Shown one piece after another: positions 15,203 through 25,134 of a DNA stretch of 64,000 nt. Origin of the DNA: Lutibacter sp. Lineage in GTDB: Bacteria; Bacteroidota; Bacteroidia; Flavobacteriales; Flavobacteriaceae. The stretch lies in NCBI RefSeq assembly GCF_021647475.1, contig NZ_JAKIUR010000001.1, positions 94,636 to 158,635 of the forward strand. Direction: 5' to 3'. The stretch's first letter is position 1; the number at the start of each line of letters is the position of its first letter. Under the pieces are notes generated by a model. It saw nothing but the letters and a program-made list of their open reading frames with translations. It ran no database searches and was not told the origin of the DNA. Both the position numbers and the translations under genes were made by a program.

Positions 15203-15245
15203 TAATCAAAAAAAGCCACACCATAGTGTAGCTTTTAATAGGTTG

Positions 15246-15319
15246 CTCCTCCTCTTGGGCTCGAACCAAGGACCCTCTGATTAACAGTCAGATGCTCTAA
15301 CCAACTGAGCTAAGGAGGA
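15246..15319 (-). tRNA. tRNA-Asn (anticodon GTT)
   Basis: On the minus strand TCCTCCT (from 15319) pairs perfectly with AGGAGGA (ending 15247). The D arm is GCTC-AGTTGGTTA-GAGC, the anticodon loop CTGTTAA gives GTT at 15285-15283, and the T arm is CTTGG-TTCGAGC-CCAAG. The discriminator is G and no CCA is encoded. It is 43 bp upstream of tRNA-Arg and should be co-transcribed with it. Confidence 0.96.
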
Positions 15320-15606
15320 ATTTAATTTCTCAATTGCGAGTGCAAATATACAAGGTTTTATACTTTTTGCAAGACTTTTTTTAAAAAAATAAATCTTTTT
15401 AATTTATTAAATTCACCTTTACTATTTAAAAGTAAGATTCCTTTTATAAAATTATAAAAAATAAAACACTAATAGTAACAATATCAGATATTAAACTTCC
15501 TAATTTACACAATTCATAAAAAAATGTAAATATCTACTTTTAAAAATGTACATATTCCTAAAAATTGTATTTTTACCGCCTATAATAGATACTACTAACT
15601 AAAATT

Positions 15607-18336
15607 ATGGATAAATTTTCATTCTTAAATACTGTTCATACAGGATTTATTGCTGATTTATATGATCAGTATTTACTGAATCCTGATGCTGTTGAACCTA
15701 GTTGGAAAAGTTTTTTTCAAGGCTATGATTTTGCCAATGAAAATTACGCTAACACTTCTTCTGAAAAAAACTATGAACTTCCTGAAAATGTATTAAAAGA
15801 ATTTAAAGTAATCGATCTTATAAACGGATACCGATCAAGAGGTCATTTATTTACTAAAACAAATCCGGTTCGTGAACGCAGAAAATATGAGCCAACACTA
15901 GCAATTGAAAATTTCGGGTTATCAAAAAACGATTTGAATACCGTTTTTGATGCTGGTGAATTAATTGGAACAGGAAAAGCTACTCTTAAAGAAATAATCG
16001 CTCATCTTGAAGCCATTTATTGTGATGCTATTGGGGTTGAGTATATGTATATTAGAAATCCTGAAGAAATTAAATGGATTCAAAAAAAATTATTTTACAA
16101 TCACGCTGTACATAAATATTCAACCGAATCTAAAAAATATATTCTTAAAAAACTAACACAAGCCGTTACTTTTGAAAGTTTTTTACAAACAAAATATGTT
16201 GGTCAAAAAAGGTTTTCATTAGAAGGTGGCGAAACCATAATCCCTGCAATAAGTGCCGTTATCAGAAATGCAGTGGAACAATATGATGTAGAAGAATTTG
16301 TTTTAGGTATGGCTCATCGCGGTCGATTAAATACCTTATCCAATATTTTTAGAAAACCAATGCATGAGCTTTTTAGTGAATTTGAAGGAAAAGATTTTGA
16401 GGAAAAAGAATTTGATGGTGATGTTAAATATCATTTAGGCTTAACTACCACCAAAACGCTAAAAAACAACAAAGAACTGAAGATGAATTTAGTTCCAAAT
16501 CCTTCTCATTTAGAAACTGTTGGACCAGTTGCTGAAGGTATTTCAAGAGCTAAAATCGATTTGGAATATAATGGAAATAATTCAAAACTGCTTCCTATTA
16601 TTGTGCACGGAGATGCCGCAATTGCTGGTCAAGGAGTGGTTTATGAAGTTATTCAAATGAGTAAATTAAATGGCTATTCCACGGGTGGAACCATTCATAT
16701 TGTAATTAATAATCAAATTGGTTTTACCACCAATTATTTAGATGCGCGTTCCAGCACTTATTGTACCGATGTTGCAAAAGTTACCCTTTCTCCTGTACTT
16801 CACGTTAATGCGGATGATGTAGAAGCCGTAGTCCAAGCCATTGAATTAGCGCTAGATTTTAGAATGAAATTTAAACGCGATATTTTTATTGACTTACTTG
16901 GTTACAGAAAATACGGACATAATGAAGGTGATGAACCTCGTTTTACGCAACCTAAATTATATAAAGCAATTGCCAAGCATTCAAATCCTAGAGATATTTA
17001 TGCTCAAAAATTAATGGAAGAAGGCGTTATTGATGCCAACTATTTAACAAATTCCATTGCAGAGTATAAAGATTTTTTAGAAACAGAATTTAAAGAAGCT
17101 AAAAAATCTAAAACTTCTAAAGTTCGTGAATTTATGCATGATACTTGGAAAGATTTTACAAGAAAAGGTTTACAAGAAATGTTGCTTGCTGAAAACACTA
17201 CTTATCCTACCAATAAATTAAAAGAAATTGCTGCAGTTATTTCCACAGTTCCTGAAAATGTAAAATTTTTAAGAAAAGCTGAACGAATTTTACGAGACCG
17301 AAACAAAATGGTTTTTGAATCTAATAAAATGGATTGGGGAATGGCAGAAACCTTGGCGTATGGAAGTTTATTAGAAGAAGGTTTTAATATTCGCATATCA
17401 GGGCAAGATGTTGAACGCGGAACTTTTAGTCATCGCCACGCTATTCTACGAGACGAAATTTCAGAAGAACGCATAAATTTGTTAAATACCATTCCTAATA
17501 ATAGAGGTAAAATGAATATTTACAATTCATTATTATCAGAATATGCTGTACTTGGTTTTGACTATGGCTACGCTATGGCAAATCCAAATACCTTAACTAT
17601 TTGGGAAGCTCAATTTGGAGATTTTAGTAACGGTGCTCAAATTATATTTGATCAATATATATCAGCTGCCGAAGATAAGTGGAAACTTCAAAACGGAATT
17701 GTATTATTGCTTCCTCACGGATATGAAGGTCAAGGGTCAGAACATTCTTCAGCTAGAATAGAACGCTATTTACAACTTTGTGCAGTAGATAATATGACGA
17801 TGGCAAATTGTACCACTCCAGCTAACTTTTATCATTTATTACGTCGTCAAATGAAACGTAATTTTAGGAAACCTTTAATTGTTTTTACACCTAAAAGTTT
17901 GCTCCGTCATCCATTAGCAACTTCTACCATTGAAGAATTATCCGATGGTAATTTTCAAGAAGTAATAGATGATACTATCAAAAAAGAAAATATTACGAAA
18001 CTGGTATTTTGTAGCGGAAAATTTTATTATGATTTATTAGCTGAACGTACAAAATTAGAAAGAAATGATATCGCTTTGGTGAGAATTGAACAATTATTTC
18101 CGTTACATATAAATAAATTACAAGAAATAATTGATAAATATATAAAGGTGAAAAGTTATATTTGGGCACAAGAAGAACCAGAAAATATGGGAGCTTGGAG
18201 TTATTTATTACAACGATTTAGATTGGTGAATTTAGAAGTTGCATCTCAACCGTTTTATGCAGTGCCAGCCGCAGGTTCATCGGCACGATTTAAAAGAAGG
18301 CATCAACGTATTCTTGATAAAGTATTTAAAAACTAA
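15607..18336 (+). CDS. sucA: 2-oxoglutarate dehydrogenase E1 component
   Basis: The 909-residue protein is the thiamine diphosphate-dependent E1 subunit, which decarboxylates 2-oxoglutarate and passes the succinyl group to the E2 lipoyl arm in the TCA cycle. It opens with the E1 N-terminal motif (FIADLYDQYLLNP, SWKSFFQGYDF). Landmarks include GMAHRGRLNTLSNIF near residue 235, GDAAIAGQGVVYEVIQMS, the diphosphate/Mg region (INNQIGFTTN), RKYGHNEGDEPRFTQP, and the C-terminal GYEGQGSEHSSARIERYLQL. Length matches the family. The E2 gene follows after a 156 bp gap containing a dispersed repeat. The gap upstream (15320-15606) is AT-rich, with no further RNA gene recognised. Confidence 0.97.
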   Translation: MDKFSFLNTVHTGFIADLYDQYLLNPDAVEPSWKSFFQGYDFANENYANTSSEKNYELPENVLKEFKVIDLINGYRSRGHLFTKTNPVRERRKYEPTLAIENFGLSKNDLNTVFDAGELIGTGKATLKEIIAHLEAIYCDAIGVEYMYIRNPEEIKWIQKKLFYNHAVHKYSTESKKYILKKLTQAVTFESFLQTKYVGQKRFSLEGGETIIPAISAVIRNAVEQYDVEEFVLGMAHRGRLNTLSNIFRKPMHELFSEFEGKDFEEKEFDGDVKYHLGLTTTKTLKNNKELKMNLVPNPSHLETVGPVAEGISRAKIDLEYNGNNSKLLPIIVHGDAAIAGQGVVYEVIQMSKLNGYSTGGTIHIVINNQIGFTTNYLDARSSTYCTDVAKVTLSPVLHVNADDVEAVVQAIELALDFRMKFKRDIFIDLLGYRKYGHNEGDEPRFTQPKLYKAIAKHSNPRDIYAQKLMEEGVIDANYLTNSIAEYKDFLETEFKEAKKSKTSKVREFMHDTWKDFTRKGLQEMLLAENTTYPTNKLKEIAAVISTVPENVKFLRKAERILRDRNKMVFESNKMDWGMAETLAYGSLLEEGFNIRISGQDVERGTFSHRHAILRDEISEERINLLNTIPNNRGKMNIYNSLLSEYAVLGFDYGYAMANPNTLTIWEAQFGDFSNGAQIIFDQYISAAEDKWKLQNGIVLLLPHGYEGQGSEHSSARIERYLQLCAVDNMTMANCTTPANFYHLLRRQMKRNFRKPLIVFTPKSLLRHPLATSTIEELSDGNFQEVIDDTIKKENITKLVFCSGKFYYDLLAERTKLERNDIALVRIEQLFPLHINKLQEIIDKYIKVKSYIWAQEEPENMGAWSYLLQRFRLVNLEVASQPFYAVPAAGSSARFKRRHQRILDKVFKN

Positions 18337-18370
18337 TTAAAATAATTGATAAAATATTAAAATAAGTTTT

Positions 18371-18449
18371 CGTCAACCTGAACTTGTTTCAGGTTCACAT
18401 ACAACTAGCAATCAAAACTATGAGATTCTGAAACAAGTTCAGAATGACG
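18371..18449. repeat. cloverleaf-type dispersed repeat, copy A
   Basis: Closing stem CGTCA (18371) with TGACG (ending 18449). Inside are a left hairpin ACCTGAAC-TTG-TTTCAGGT and a right hairpin TTCTGAAA-CAA-GTTCAGAA. It is the only copy between two co-directional genes (sucA and odhB). Its outer flanks pair only weakly (AAGTTTT with AAAAACTT), so it need not terminate transcription here. Confidence 0.8.
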
Positions 18450-18492
18450 TTTAAAAAACTTTTTTACTGTATTTTTAAAAAGTAAAATTAAG

Positions 18493-19704
18493 ATGATTTT
18501 AGAAATGAAAGTTCCCTCTCCGGGAGAGTCTATTACAGAAGTAGAAATTGCAACTTGGTTAGTTGCAGATGGTGATTATGTAGAAAAAGATCAACCCATT
18601 GCTGAAGTTGATTCAGATAAAGCAACTTTAGAATTACCTGCTGAAGAAAGTGGTATAATCACTTTAAAAGCAGAAGAAGGAGATGTAGTTGCCGTTGGTG
18701 CAATAATTTGTTTGATTGATTTAGATGGTAAAAAACCTGAAGGTGTTGTTGCAAATAAAGAAGCTAAAATTGAAACGCCAAAAATTGCTGAAAAACCAGT
18801 CACTTCAAGCACACTTGAGAAAACCTATGCAAGTGGAACAGCTTCTCCAGCAGCTAAAAAAATATTAGATGAAAAAAATATTAAATCTGATGAGGTAAAA
18901 GGGAGTGGACGAGATGGTAGAATTACCAAAGATGATGCTGTAAATGCAGTTCCTAGTATGGGGGCTCCAACTGGAGGATCACGTAATTCAGAGCGTAAAA
19001 AAATGTCAATGCTTCGTAGAAAAGTGGCTCAACGCTTGGTTGCGGTAAAAAATGAAACGGCAATGCTTACTACTTTTAATGAAGTTGATATGCAACCTAT
19101 TTTTGATTTGAGAAAAGAATTTAAAGAAGATTTCAAATCAAAACACGGTGTTGGTTTAGGATTTATGAGCTTTTTTACTTTGGCTGTGGTTAGAGCTTTA
19201 AAATTATTTCCAGATGTAAATGCTATGATTGATGGAGATTATAAAATTATGCACAATTTTCAAGATATTTCCATTGCGGTTTCCGGGCCAAAAGGATTAA
19301 TGGTTCCTGTAATTAGAAATGCTGAAAACTTATCATTTAGAGGTGTTGAAAGTGAAGTAAAACGTTTGGCTTTAAGAGCTAGAGAAGGTGAAATTACCGT
19401 TGATGAAATGACTGGTGGAACATTTACCATTACAAACGGAGGTGTGTTTGGATCTATGCTATCAACTCCAATTATCAATCCTCCACAAAGTGGAATTTTA
19501 GGAATGCACAATATTATTGAACGTCCAGTTGCTATTAATGGCGAAGTGGTTATCAGACCAATAATGTACGTTGCGCTATCTTATGACCATAGAGTTATTG
19601 ATGGACGTGAATCGGTAGGATTTTTAGTGGCTGTAAAAGAAGCTCTAGAAAATCCTGTGGATATTTTAATGAATAATGATATTAAAAAAGCTTTGGAATT
19701 GTAA
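18493..19704 (+). CDS. odhB: 2-oxoglutarate dehydrogenase E2 component (dihydrolipoamide succinyltransferase)
   Basis: The 403-residue protein transfers the succinyl group from E1 to CoA. Residues 1-75 are the lipoyl domain with the lipoylated Lys43 in EVDSDKATLELP. The E3/E1-binding domain is at about 115-150 (SPAAKKILDEKNI, GRDGRITKDDA). The catalytic domain ends with YDHRVIDGRESVGFL, containing the active-site His. The linker is Ala/Pro/Lys rich. It is on the same strand as E1 and completes the pathway-specific part of the complex; the shared E3 (lpd) is not in the window. Start ATG 18493 gives the typical MILEMKVPSPGES N-terminus. Confidence 0.97.
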   Translation: MILEMKVPSPGESITEVEIATWLVADGDYVEKDQPIAEVDSDKATLELPAEESGIITLKAEEGDVVAVGAIICLIDLDGKKPEGVVANKEAKIETPKIAEKPVTSSTLEKTYASGTASPAAKKILDEKNIKSDEVKGSGRDGRITKDDAVNAVPSMGAPTGGSRNSERKKMSMLRRKVAQRLVAVKNETAMLTTFNEVDMQPIFDLRKEFKEDFKSKHGVGLGFMSFFTLAVVRALKLFPDVNAMIDGDYKIMHNFQDISIAVSGPKGLMVPVIRNAENLSFRGVESEVKRLALRAREGEITVDEMTGGTFTITNGGVFGSMLSTPIINPPQSGILGMHNIIERPVAINGEVVIRPIMYVALSYDHRVIDGRESVGFLVAVKEALENPVDILMNNDIKKALEL

Positions 19705-19731
19705 TTATAACAACATGAAATAATAAAAAAT

Positions 19732-19829
19732 AACGTTATGCTGAACTCGTTTCATCATCTCATTTCTGTTTGATAACCAGTATTTTATTGAATACGACCC
19801 TGAAACAAGTTCAGGGTGACAACGTTATG
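19732..19829. repeat. cloverleaf-type dispersed repeat, degenerate copy B
   Basis: AACGTTATG at both ends (19732-19740 and 19821-19829) encloses CTGAACTCG-TTTCATC and CCTGAAACAAGTTCAGGG, in the reverse orientation relative to copy A. One side hairpin has decayed. It separates the convergent odhB and retropepsin genes. Confidence 0.65.
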
Positions 19830-19864
19830 TAAGATTACGGACTATCAGATTTTATTATCTCTAT

Positions 19865-20317
19865 TTAAAACTTAAATACTATTTTTTTTAAGTACAATCT
19901 ATGTTTTTTATAATCAATAATTGCTTTACCCTTTTCTAAAACATCGGCACCAATAATGCCATCAATAGCTTTTGCCTTATGCTCAGTTAAGGCTGTATTT
20001 ACGTGAGTTAAATCAAGCAAAACCAAAGTCTGATTTTTGAATTTCCAATTTTGAATTTCGAGTTTATTTTTTGATGAAATTTTAGTTTCCATTCCTGTGG
20101 CACCAGCTCCAGCAGCTTTAGTTTCAGAATCTTCAACAATTAGTTTAAACTTTTCAGCTAAATCATTAGCTATACAAGAATTTGAAGCACCTGTATCTAA
20201 AATAAACCGACCTAAAACACCATTAATAGCAACTTTTAGCTCAAAATGATTGGTATTTATTTTTTTTAGTTTTATTTGTATGTATCGTTTTCTTTTTAAA
20301 ATTCTGCTTAGCCTCAT
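19865..20317 (-). CDS. retropepsin-like aspartic protease
   Basis: The 150-residue protein has the aspartic-protease signature GRFILDTGASNSCI (catalytic Asp in DTGAS, about residue 43) and the second conserved half IDGIIGADVLEKGKAIIDY, which in this clan forms the hydrophobic-hydrophobic-Gly turn. One such domain acts as half of a dimer, as in retroviral proteases. It lacks an obvious signal peptide; the N-terminus is basic (RLSRILKRKRY). It lies 10 bp downstream of the CHAT protein gene on the same strand and is the last gene of a three-gene operon. A role in processing the CHAT or PKD proteins is inference. Confidence 0.85.
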   Translation of the reverse strand: MRLSRILKRKRYIQIKLKKINTNHFELKVAINGVLGRFILDTGASNSCIANDLAEKFKLIVEDSETKAAGAGATGMETKISSKNKLEIQNWKFKNQTLVLLDLTHVNTALTEHKAKAIDGIIGADVLEKGKAIIDYKKHRLYLKKIVFKF

Positions 20318-20327
20318 ACTTCAAAAT

Positions 20328-23024
20328 TTAAGAATTCAAAACTAGTCTTTTTACTAACAAATAACTAGCAAATAAAACAAATACTAAAATAACTATCCAT
20401 CCTAAATAATCATTAGCATTAGTTATTAAATTAGATTCACCAATATACACAAAACTTGCCCAATAGTAAGGCGATTTTTTACTAGCTGAAATAGTTTTAT
20501 CATTTAAGTAATCTAGTTTAGAATTGTGTAATGCAATGGCTTTATTGGCTGTTTTATTATATTCTTTATAAAACCCTGCCATTAATTTTTCGGTAGATTT
20601 ATCGTTTACTTTCCAAAGTGAAACTAGTAAATTTTTAACTCCTGCATACGAAAATCCACGTGCTAAACTCATAGCTCCTTCTCCTTTTCTTAACGTTCCT
20701 AATCCTGTTTCACAGGCACTTAACACCAGTAAATCTGTTTGTAAATTATATCCGTAAATTTCGGGTAAATATAAAGTTTTATCATAAAATTCAATAGCTG
20801 GTGGCGTGTAGTAATTACCTGCAGTTGCATGTGTTGATAAATGAATTATTGAATATTTTTTGGCTTGCTTTTCAAATGCTTCTTTTGAAGCGTTCGAATT
20901 AAATAAAAACTGACCAGCTTCATAGTTTTTTATACTTTTAGCTTCCTGTATTGTATAACTAAGTTCAGATAAATTTCGGTGATTATTTTTAAAAACAGGA
21001 AAAAATCCTATAAAATTATTTTTATTATTTTGAATAATTGTATTCTCATGCATTAAAATTGAAGCAGAAAATGCGTAACTAATTACAGTTTTATGAAGTA
21101 AATATGGTAATTTTTCAAAATTGAATATTGAAGTTTTTTTAGTAATTAGTGCATCAAACGGAATAAATGAGAATAAGTCATCGGGTATTATAATTGTATT
21201 TTTATGGAGCTTAGTGTTAAATAGATTTTTGTATAATTTAAAACCTAATTCGGTATATTTTTGAACATTATTTTGTAAAGCAGTTCCTCTAGCATCTGCA
21301 AATAAATTTATAAATTCCGAAATTTGTTCATTAACCTTTTTTGTTTTAATAATTTTATTAATGCTAATTGGATTACTTTTTGAAATTGAAAAAACATAAA
21401 TATTGCTTTTCCCATCAAAAAATTCAACTAACAATTCATTATTTTTTAATAGTTTTTTTCTAACTTTTTTTACGGTTATTAAACTATCTTTTTGAAGTAG
21501 TATTTGTGGATATTTTAATTTAATTTGTTGTTTTAATAGCTGTATTTTATTCGAAATTTTATTTCGTTGTTTTGTTAAATTTACTAATAATGCTACGGAA
21601 GCTTTTTCTTCTTTTAAGGTTTCAATTATTATACTTTTATTTAATTGAGCACTTTTAAAAGCTAATTTTTTTTCAAGAATAAACAAACTGTCATTTTTAA
21701 AGGGTGACTTTAAAAAAGTAGCTTCTTTTGCTTCTAACAACACTAAAGATTTAGATTGCTCTGCATACTGAAAACCTCTTTCAAGCCAAACATTATTACT
21801 AGTTTGCTGATATAATTTAAAGCACAAATCTATACAACTTTCACTTCTGTTTCTATTTCCTTGCTGCTGTATTAATTTTGAATTTTGACTTAAATATGAT
21901 GTTCTCAATTTATCTTCAACATTAAAGGCTAAATCAAAATTTTTTAATGCATTTTTATAATTATTTGTTTGAATAAGTGCATTTGCTCTTCCATCTAAAG
22001 ATTCTTTTAAGGTGTTTTCTGGATAAAAATATAAGGTTAATGGATTTTCAAATACAGTTTTAGGATTGTATTTTGGCAACAATGTTTGTAAAGATTTTTG
22101 ATAAAACCTTAATGCTTTTTCAAACTGCTTTTGTATTGTATAAACCTCAGCCTTTCGGTTGTAAATTTTAGCAACTTCTCTGTCATTTTTTCCAAATGCA
22201 ATTTTAGCGGTTTTTAACGCTTTGTCAAATTCAATTAAAGCTTTGTCAAACTCTTTTTGTGTTATAAAACAATTTCCTAATGTAATGGCATTTCTTGTTG
22301 AAACTGAAAGGTTTCTTTTAATATTCAATTTATTTGACAATAAACTGTTTTCTTTAGCTTTTTCAACTTCGTTTAAAAAGAAATAATCAATTGCTAAATC
22401 GGAATATAACCTAGATTTAATTGGTTTTTTAACACTTAAATCTAAGGCTAAATTTAAGTAGTTTATGGCTGATTTATAAGCTCCTTTTGTTCTATAAACT
22501 ATCGCTAAATTAGAATATCCTGCTATTATTTGAGCAGTGTTATTTTCCTTTTGAGCTTTTTCTATAGTAATTTTTAAGATATCTTCAGCTCTGTCAACAT
22601 CGCCTAATCTTGTATAATTATTTGCCAAAGGTTTTAGGCAAAATTCAATAATATTATAATTTAGTATTCTTTTACTTTTGTATATGGCATATGCTTTTTC
22701 ATATTGAATAATAGATTGATTTATAAAGCCAAATTGTTTTAAATAAAAAGCATAATTAATATATAAATAAAGTTGAGCCGTAAATTCTTTTTTATGGATA
22801 GGTTTACGCCATAATTTAGAGGTTATTTTTTTAAAAATAGATAATTTTTCTACTGAAGGATTTTTAGCAAACTCGTCTAAATACACATAAATATATTCTG
22901 AGTAATTATCTTGTTGCCTTAATGATTTAACTTTATCCTCAAAATTAATATCTGATTTTTGAGCAACCGCTAGTGCTGAAAAAAATATAAAAATAACTAC
23001 ATTAATTTTAGTTAACATAAGCAT
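20328..23024 (-). CDS. TPR-CHAT caspase-like protease, membrane anchored
   Basis: The 898-residue protein has a signal peptide (about 1-21, ending ALAVAQ), a long array of tetratricopeptide repeats from about 95 to 440 (e.g. ALIEFDKALKTAKIAFG, ALRFYQKSLQTLLP), a helical linker, and a CHAT domain at about 610-855. The catalytic dyad is visible: His732 in IHLSTHATAG and Cys771 in VLSACETGLG. A C-terminal membrane helix (YLGWIVILVFVLFASYLLV, about 873-891) follows, ending in a short basic tail, so the TPR and CHAT domains probably face the periplasm. CHAT enzymes are clan CD cysteine peptidases related to caspase and separase. The gene starts 3 bp after the PKD gene and is followed by the retropepsin gene. 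Confidence 0.9.
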   Translation of the reverse strand: MLMLTKINVVIFIFFSALAVAQKSDINFEDKVKSLRQQDNYSEYIYVYLDEFAKNPSVEKLSIFKKITSKLWRKPIHKKEFTAQLYLYINYAFYLKQFGFINQSIIQYEKAYAIYKSKRILNYNIIEFCLKPLANNYTRLGDVDRAEDILKITIEKAQKENNTAQIIAGYSNLAIVYRTKGAYKSAINYLNLALDLSVKKPIKSRLYSDLAIDYFFLNEVEKAKENSLLSNKLNIKRNLSVSTRNAITLGNCFITQKEFDKALIEFDKALKTAKIAFGKNDREVAKIYNRKAEVYTIQKQFEKALRFYQKSLQTLLPKYNPKTVFENPLTLYFYPENTLKESLDGRANALIQTNNYKNALKNFDLAFNVEDKLRTSYLSQNSKLIQQQGNRNRSESCIDLCFKLYQQTSNNVWLERGFQYAEQSKSLVLLEAKEATFLKSPFKNDSLFILEKKLAFKSAQLNKSIIIETLKEEKASVALLVNLTKQRNKISNKIQLLKQQIKLKYPQILLQKDSLITVKKVRKKLLKNNELLVEFFDGKSNIYVFSISKSNPISINKIIKTKKVNEQISEFINLFADARGTALQNNVQKYTELGFKLYKNLFNTKLHKNTIIIPDDLFSFIPFDALITKKTSIFNFEKLPYLLHKTVISYAFSASILMHENTIIQNNKNNFIGFFPVFKNNHRNLSELSYTIQEAKSIKNYEAGQFLFNSNASKEAFEKQAKKYSIIHLSTHATAGNYYTPPAIEFYDKTLYLPEIYGYNLQTDLLVLSACETGLGTLRKGEGAMSLARGFSYAGVKNLLVSLWKVNDKSTEKLMAGFYKEYNKTANKAIALHNSKLDYLNDKTISASKKSPYYWASFVYIGESNLITNANDYLGWIVILVFVLFASYLLVKRLVLNS

Positions 23025-23027
23025 CTT

Positions 23028-25016
23028 TTATATTTTCCAAATGGCATAAAAATGAAGTTGGGAATGAGGTTCATTAAAATTATAGATATAACGTATGCCA
23101 ATGCTTGGCCCAATTCTAGCGGCTCCAATAGTAATATCACCAAAAATACCGTATTTAATATCTTTAAATGAAGATTTATTTTCAAATGTTCTGGTTTCAT
23201 TGAGTGTATCAATTGGATCTCCTACAGTATTTTTATAATAGGTGAAATAACTCGAATTTATAGTATTGTTTGATTTATTAGAAATATCAAATGAAAGTTG
23301 AGGTCCAACTCCCAAACCAAAAATGCCATTCAAATTATAACGAAAAGAAACAGGAACAACATCAATATTTAATTCGGTAATTTTTGAAGTTATATCATCA
23401 AACCGTATGGCACTATCAATTATACCTGCCTGAGTGTCAATTGGCCCAATAATTTCACTGGCATTTTTAAAATCTGCAAATTTATGAGTAGAAATCATTA
23501 ACTCTGCTTGTAAATATTTTTTATATGATTTATAGGGAGAAATAGTGGCTCCAACAAAATAACTTTTAGAGTTTTTTACATTTAAATAACTATTATAACC
23601 CGATTTTACTCCAATCGAAATTCCTGGAGAAAACCGAGACGTTGACGTATTTGTAATTATGGGTTCGTTTTTATCAAAAATTATTTCGGTTTTACTTTTT
23701 GATTTCTTTTTATGAAAATCTTTTCCAAATTTTAAAGAATATTTTACAAATCCTTTGGTAGAATCTTTATCGTGCACTCCTTTTTGGGCTGTTCCTGGAA
23801 GATAGATGTTTTTAAATTGAAATGAAATTTTATCTTTACTAATAATTGTATCTAAACAACTATATCGGACTTCTGTATCTGGACAAATTGGACATTTAGG
23901 ATACATATCGAGTACCTTTAACGTTGATTTATCTAACATTTCAGGAATATCAACATTTAATTTAATTAATCTGGCAGGTCCTTCGCCATTATTTTGGAAT
24001 TGAACTTTGTATTTTAATCGTTTAAAACGAACCAATCTATAATTTAACCGAGTATCATAAACTGCCATTTTATTTGGATCGTGTGAGGTTACAATTTCCA
24101 TTTCTTTAGTAATTACTTTATGTGAATCGCCACTGCGTTCAGGGACATAAATACTTCTGATTGAAATTACGGCACTGGTATCTTTTAGCATTTCGGGTGT
24201 AGTTTTAAAACTAAAAAACATATTGCGTGTTTCATTGGCATCTAAATTATCAACATCATAAATTTTAACATCTTGATAATATGCTTCTGCATCCTTTAAT
24301 GTTTGTGGAAAATTTTGCTTTAAAGTATCATTTCCAATTAAGTTCTTATCAATAAAAGTAGTAATACCTGTGCTTTTTATAAATTCATCTTTTGAAATAT
24401 ATTTATTGTTATCTGCAACTGTTTTTGAAAAAACTTCACTTTCATTATGGTACAATCTAACAGCTACTAAATCAAAATTTTTGGCTTTATATTTTTTTTC
24501 ATTAAAAAATAGATAAATTTTTCCATTAGTTATATATTCTTTTGAATTGCCATAACTTAAAACTAATTGTATTTCTTCATCTGGTTTTGGATCTCTATTT
24601 ATTTGCAATCTAAAACCATTATGTGCTGCTAATAAATAATGATTTTCATTTTCTGAAATAGCAAACTTTTCTTCATTTACAGTTACCTCTTTTGGACGTG
24701 TAGTAGGTGGTTTACCATCATCATAATTATTAGTTACTGAAAGTTGTACTTTGTAATTTCCTTTATTTTTATAAACATGCTTTGGTTCCTTTTCAAAACT
24801 ATAATTTCCATCACCAAACTCCCAATAATAGGTGTAAAATGCTTTAGGTGCTCCAGCAATTTGATTTAACTGAGGTGTTTGCGGATTAAAAAAAACTTTA
24901 TTCTCATCCACCGTATAATTAATAGTTGCAGACCTATTAATTGTATCATTTTCAATTTCTTGTGCGTAAAAACACGTTTGAAATAATAAAAAAAAGAGTA
25001 TAAAATAATTTTTCAT
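23028..25016 (-). CDS. PKD-domain protein with C-terminal outer-membrane barrel-like region
   Basis: The 662-residue protein has a signal peptide (residues 1-18, ending CFYA-Q) and a PKD domain at about 35-112 with the hallmark FYTYYWEFGDGNYSFEKEP. The middle part (about 120-470) is beta-rich and includes a section resembling conserved-repeat (DUF11-like) domains (LKYKVQFQNNGEGPARLIKLN). The last ~190 residues look like an outer-membrane beta-barrel of about 8 strands (GISIGVKSGYNSYLNV, GVGPQLSFDI, IGPSIGIRYIYNF). It is first in the operon with the CHAT and retropepsin genes, so it may be the surface-exposed sensor or target. Function is unknown. Confidence 0.8.
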   Translation of the reverse strand: MKNYFILFFLLFQTCFYAQEIENDTINRSATINYTVDENKVFFNPQTPQLNQIAGAPKAFYTYYWEFGDGNYSFEKEPKHVYKNKGNYKVQLSVTNNYDDGKPPTTRPKEVTVNEEKFAISENENHYLLAAHNGFRLQINRDPKPDEEIQLVLSYGNSKEYITNGKIYLFFNEKKYKAKNFDLVAVRLYHNESEVFSKTVADNNKYISKDEFIKSTGITTFIDKNLIGNDTLKQNFPQTLKDAEAYYQDVKIYDVDNLDANETRNMFFSFKTTPEMLKDTSAVISIRSIYVPERSGDSHKVITKEMEIVTSHDPNKMAVYDTRLNYRLVRFKRLKYKVQFQNNGEGPARLIKLNVDIPEMLDKSTLKVLDMYPKCPICPDTEVRYSCLDTIISKDKISFQFKNIYLPGTAQKGVHDKDSTKGFVKYSLKFGKDFHKKKSKSKTEIIFDKNEPIITNTSTSRFSPGISIGVKSGYNSYLNVKNSKSYFVGATISPYKSYKKYLQAELMISTHKFADFKNASEIIGPIDTQAGIIDSAIRFDDITSKITELNIDVVPVSFRYNLNGIFGLGVGPQLSFDISNKSNNTINSSYFTYYKNTVGDPIDTLNETRTFENKSSFKDIKYGIFGDITIGAARIGPSIGIRYIYNFNEPHSQLHFYAIWKI

Positions 25017-25074
25017 AGTTAGTAGATTTAAACAAATATAAAGAAAGCATTTTAATTAATTTTTTTAATGAGAT

Positions 25075-25109
25075 AATCTCCCTTGCAATTAAGCCAAGGG
25101 AGATTTTAC
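25075..25109 (-). terminator. terminator between lipoprotein and PKD genes
   Basis: Perfect 11 bp stem AATCTCCCTTG (25075-25085) with CAAGGGAGATT (25095-25105). It stands between two minus-strand genes, 26 bp after the lipoprotein stop and 59 bp before the PKD start, so at least partial termination separates them. Confidence 0.65.
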
Positions 25110-25134
25110 TTATTTACTACAATTTGTGGGGATA

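Noticed and set aside
18371..18449. tRNA gene based on cloverleaf folding
   Set aside because: The hairpins lack T-arm and D-arm consensus sequences and an anticodon context; other copies show the same non-tRNA sequences.
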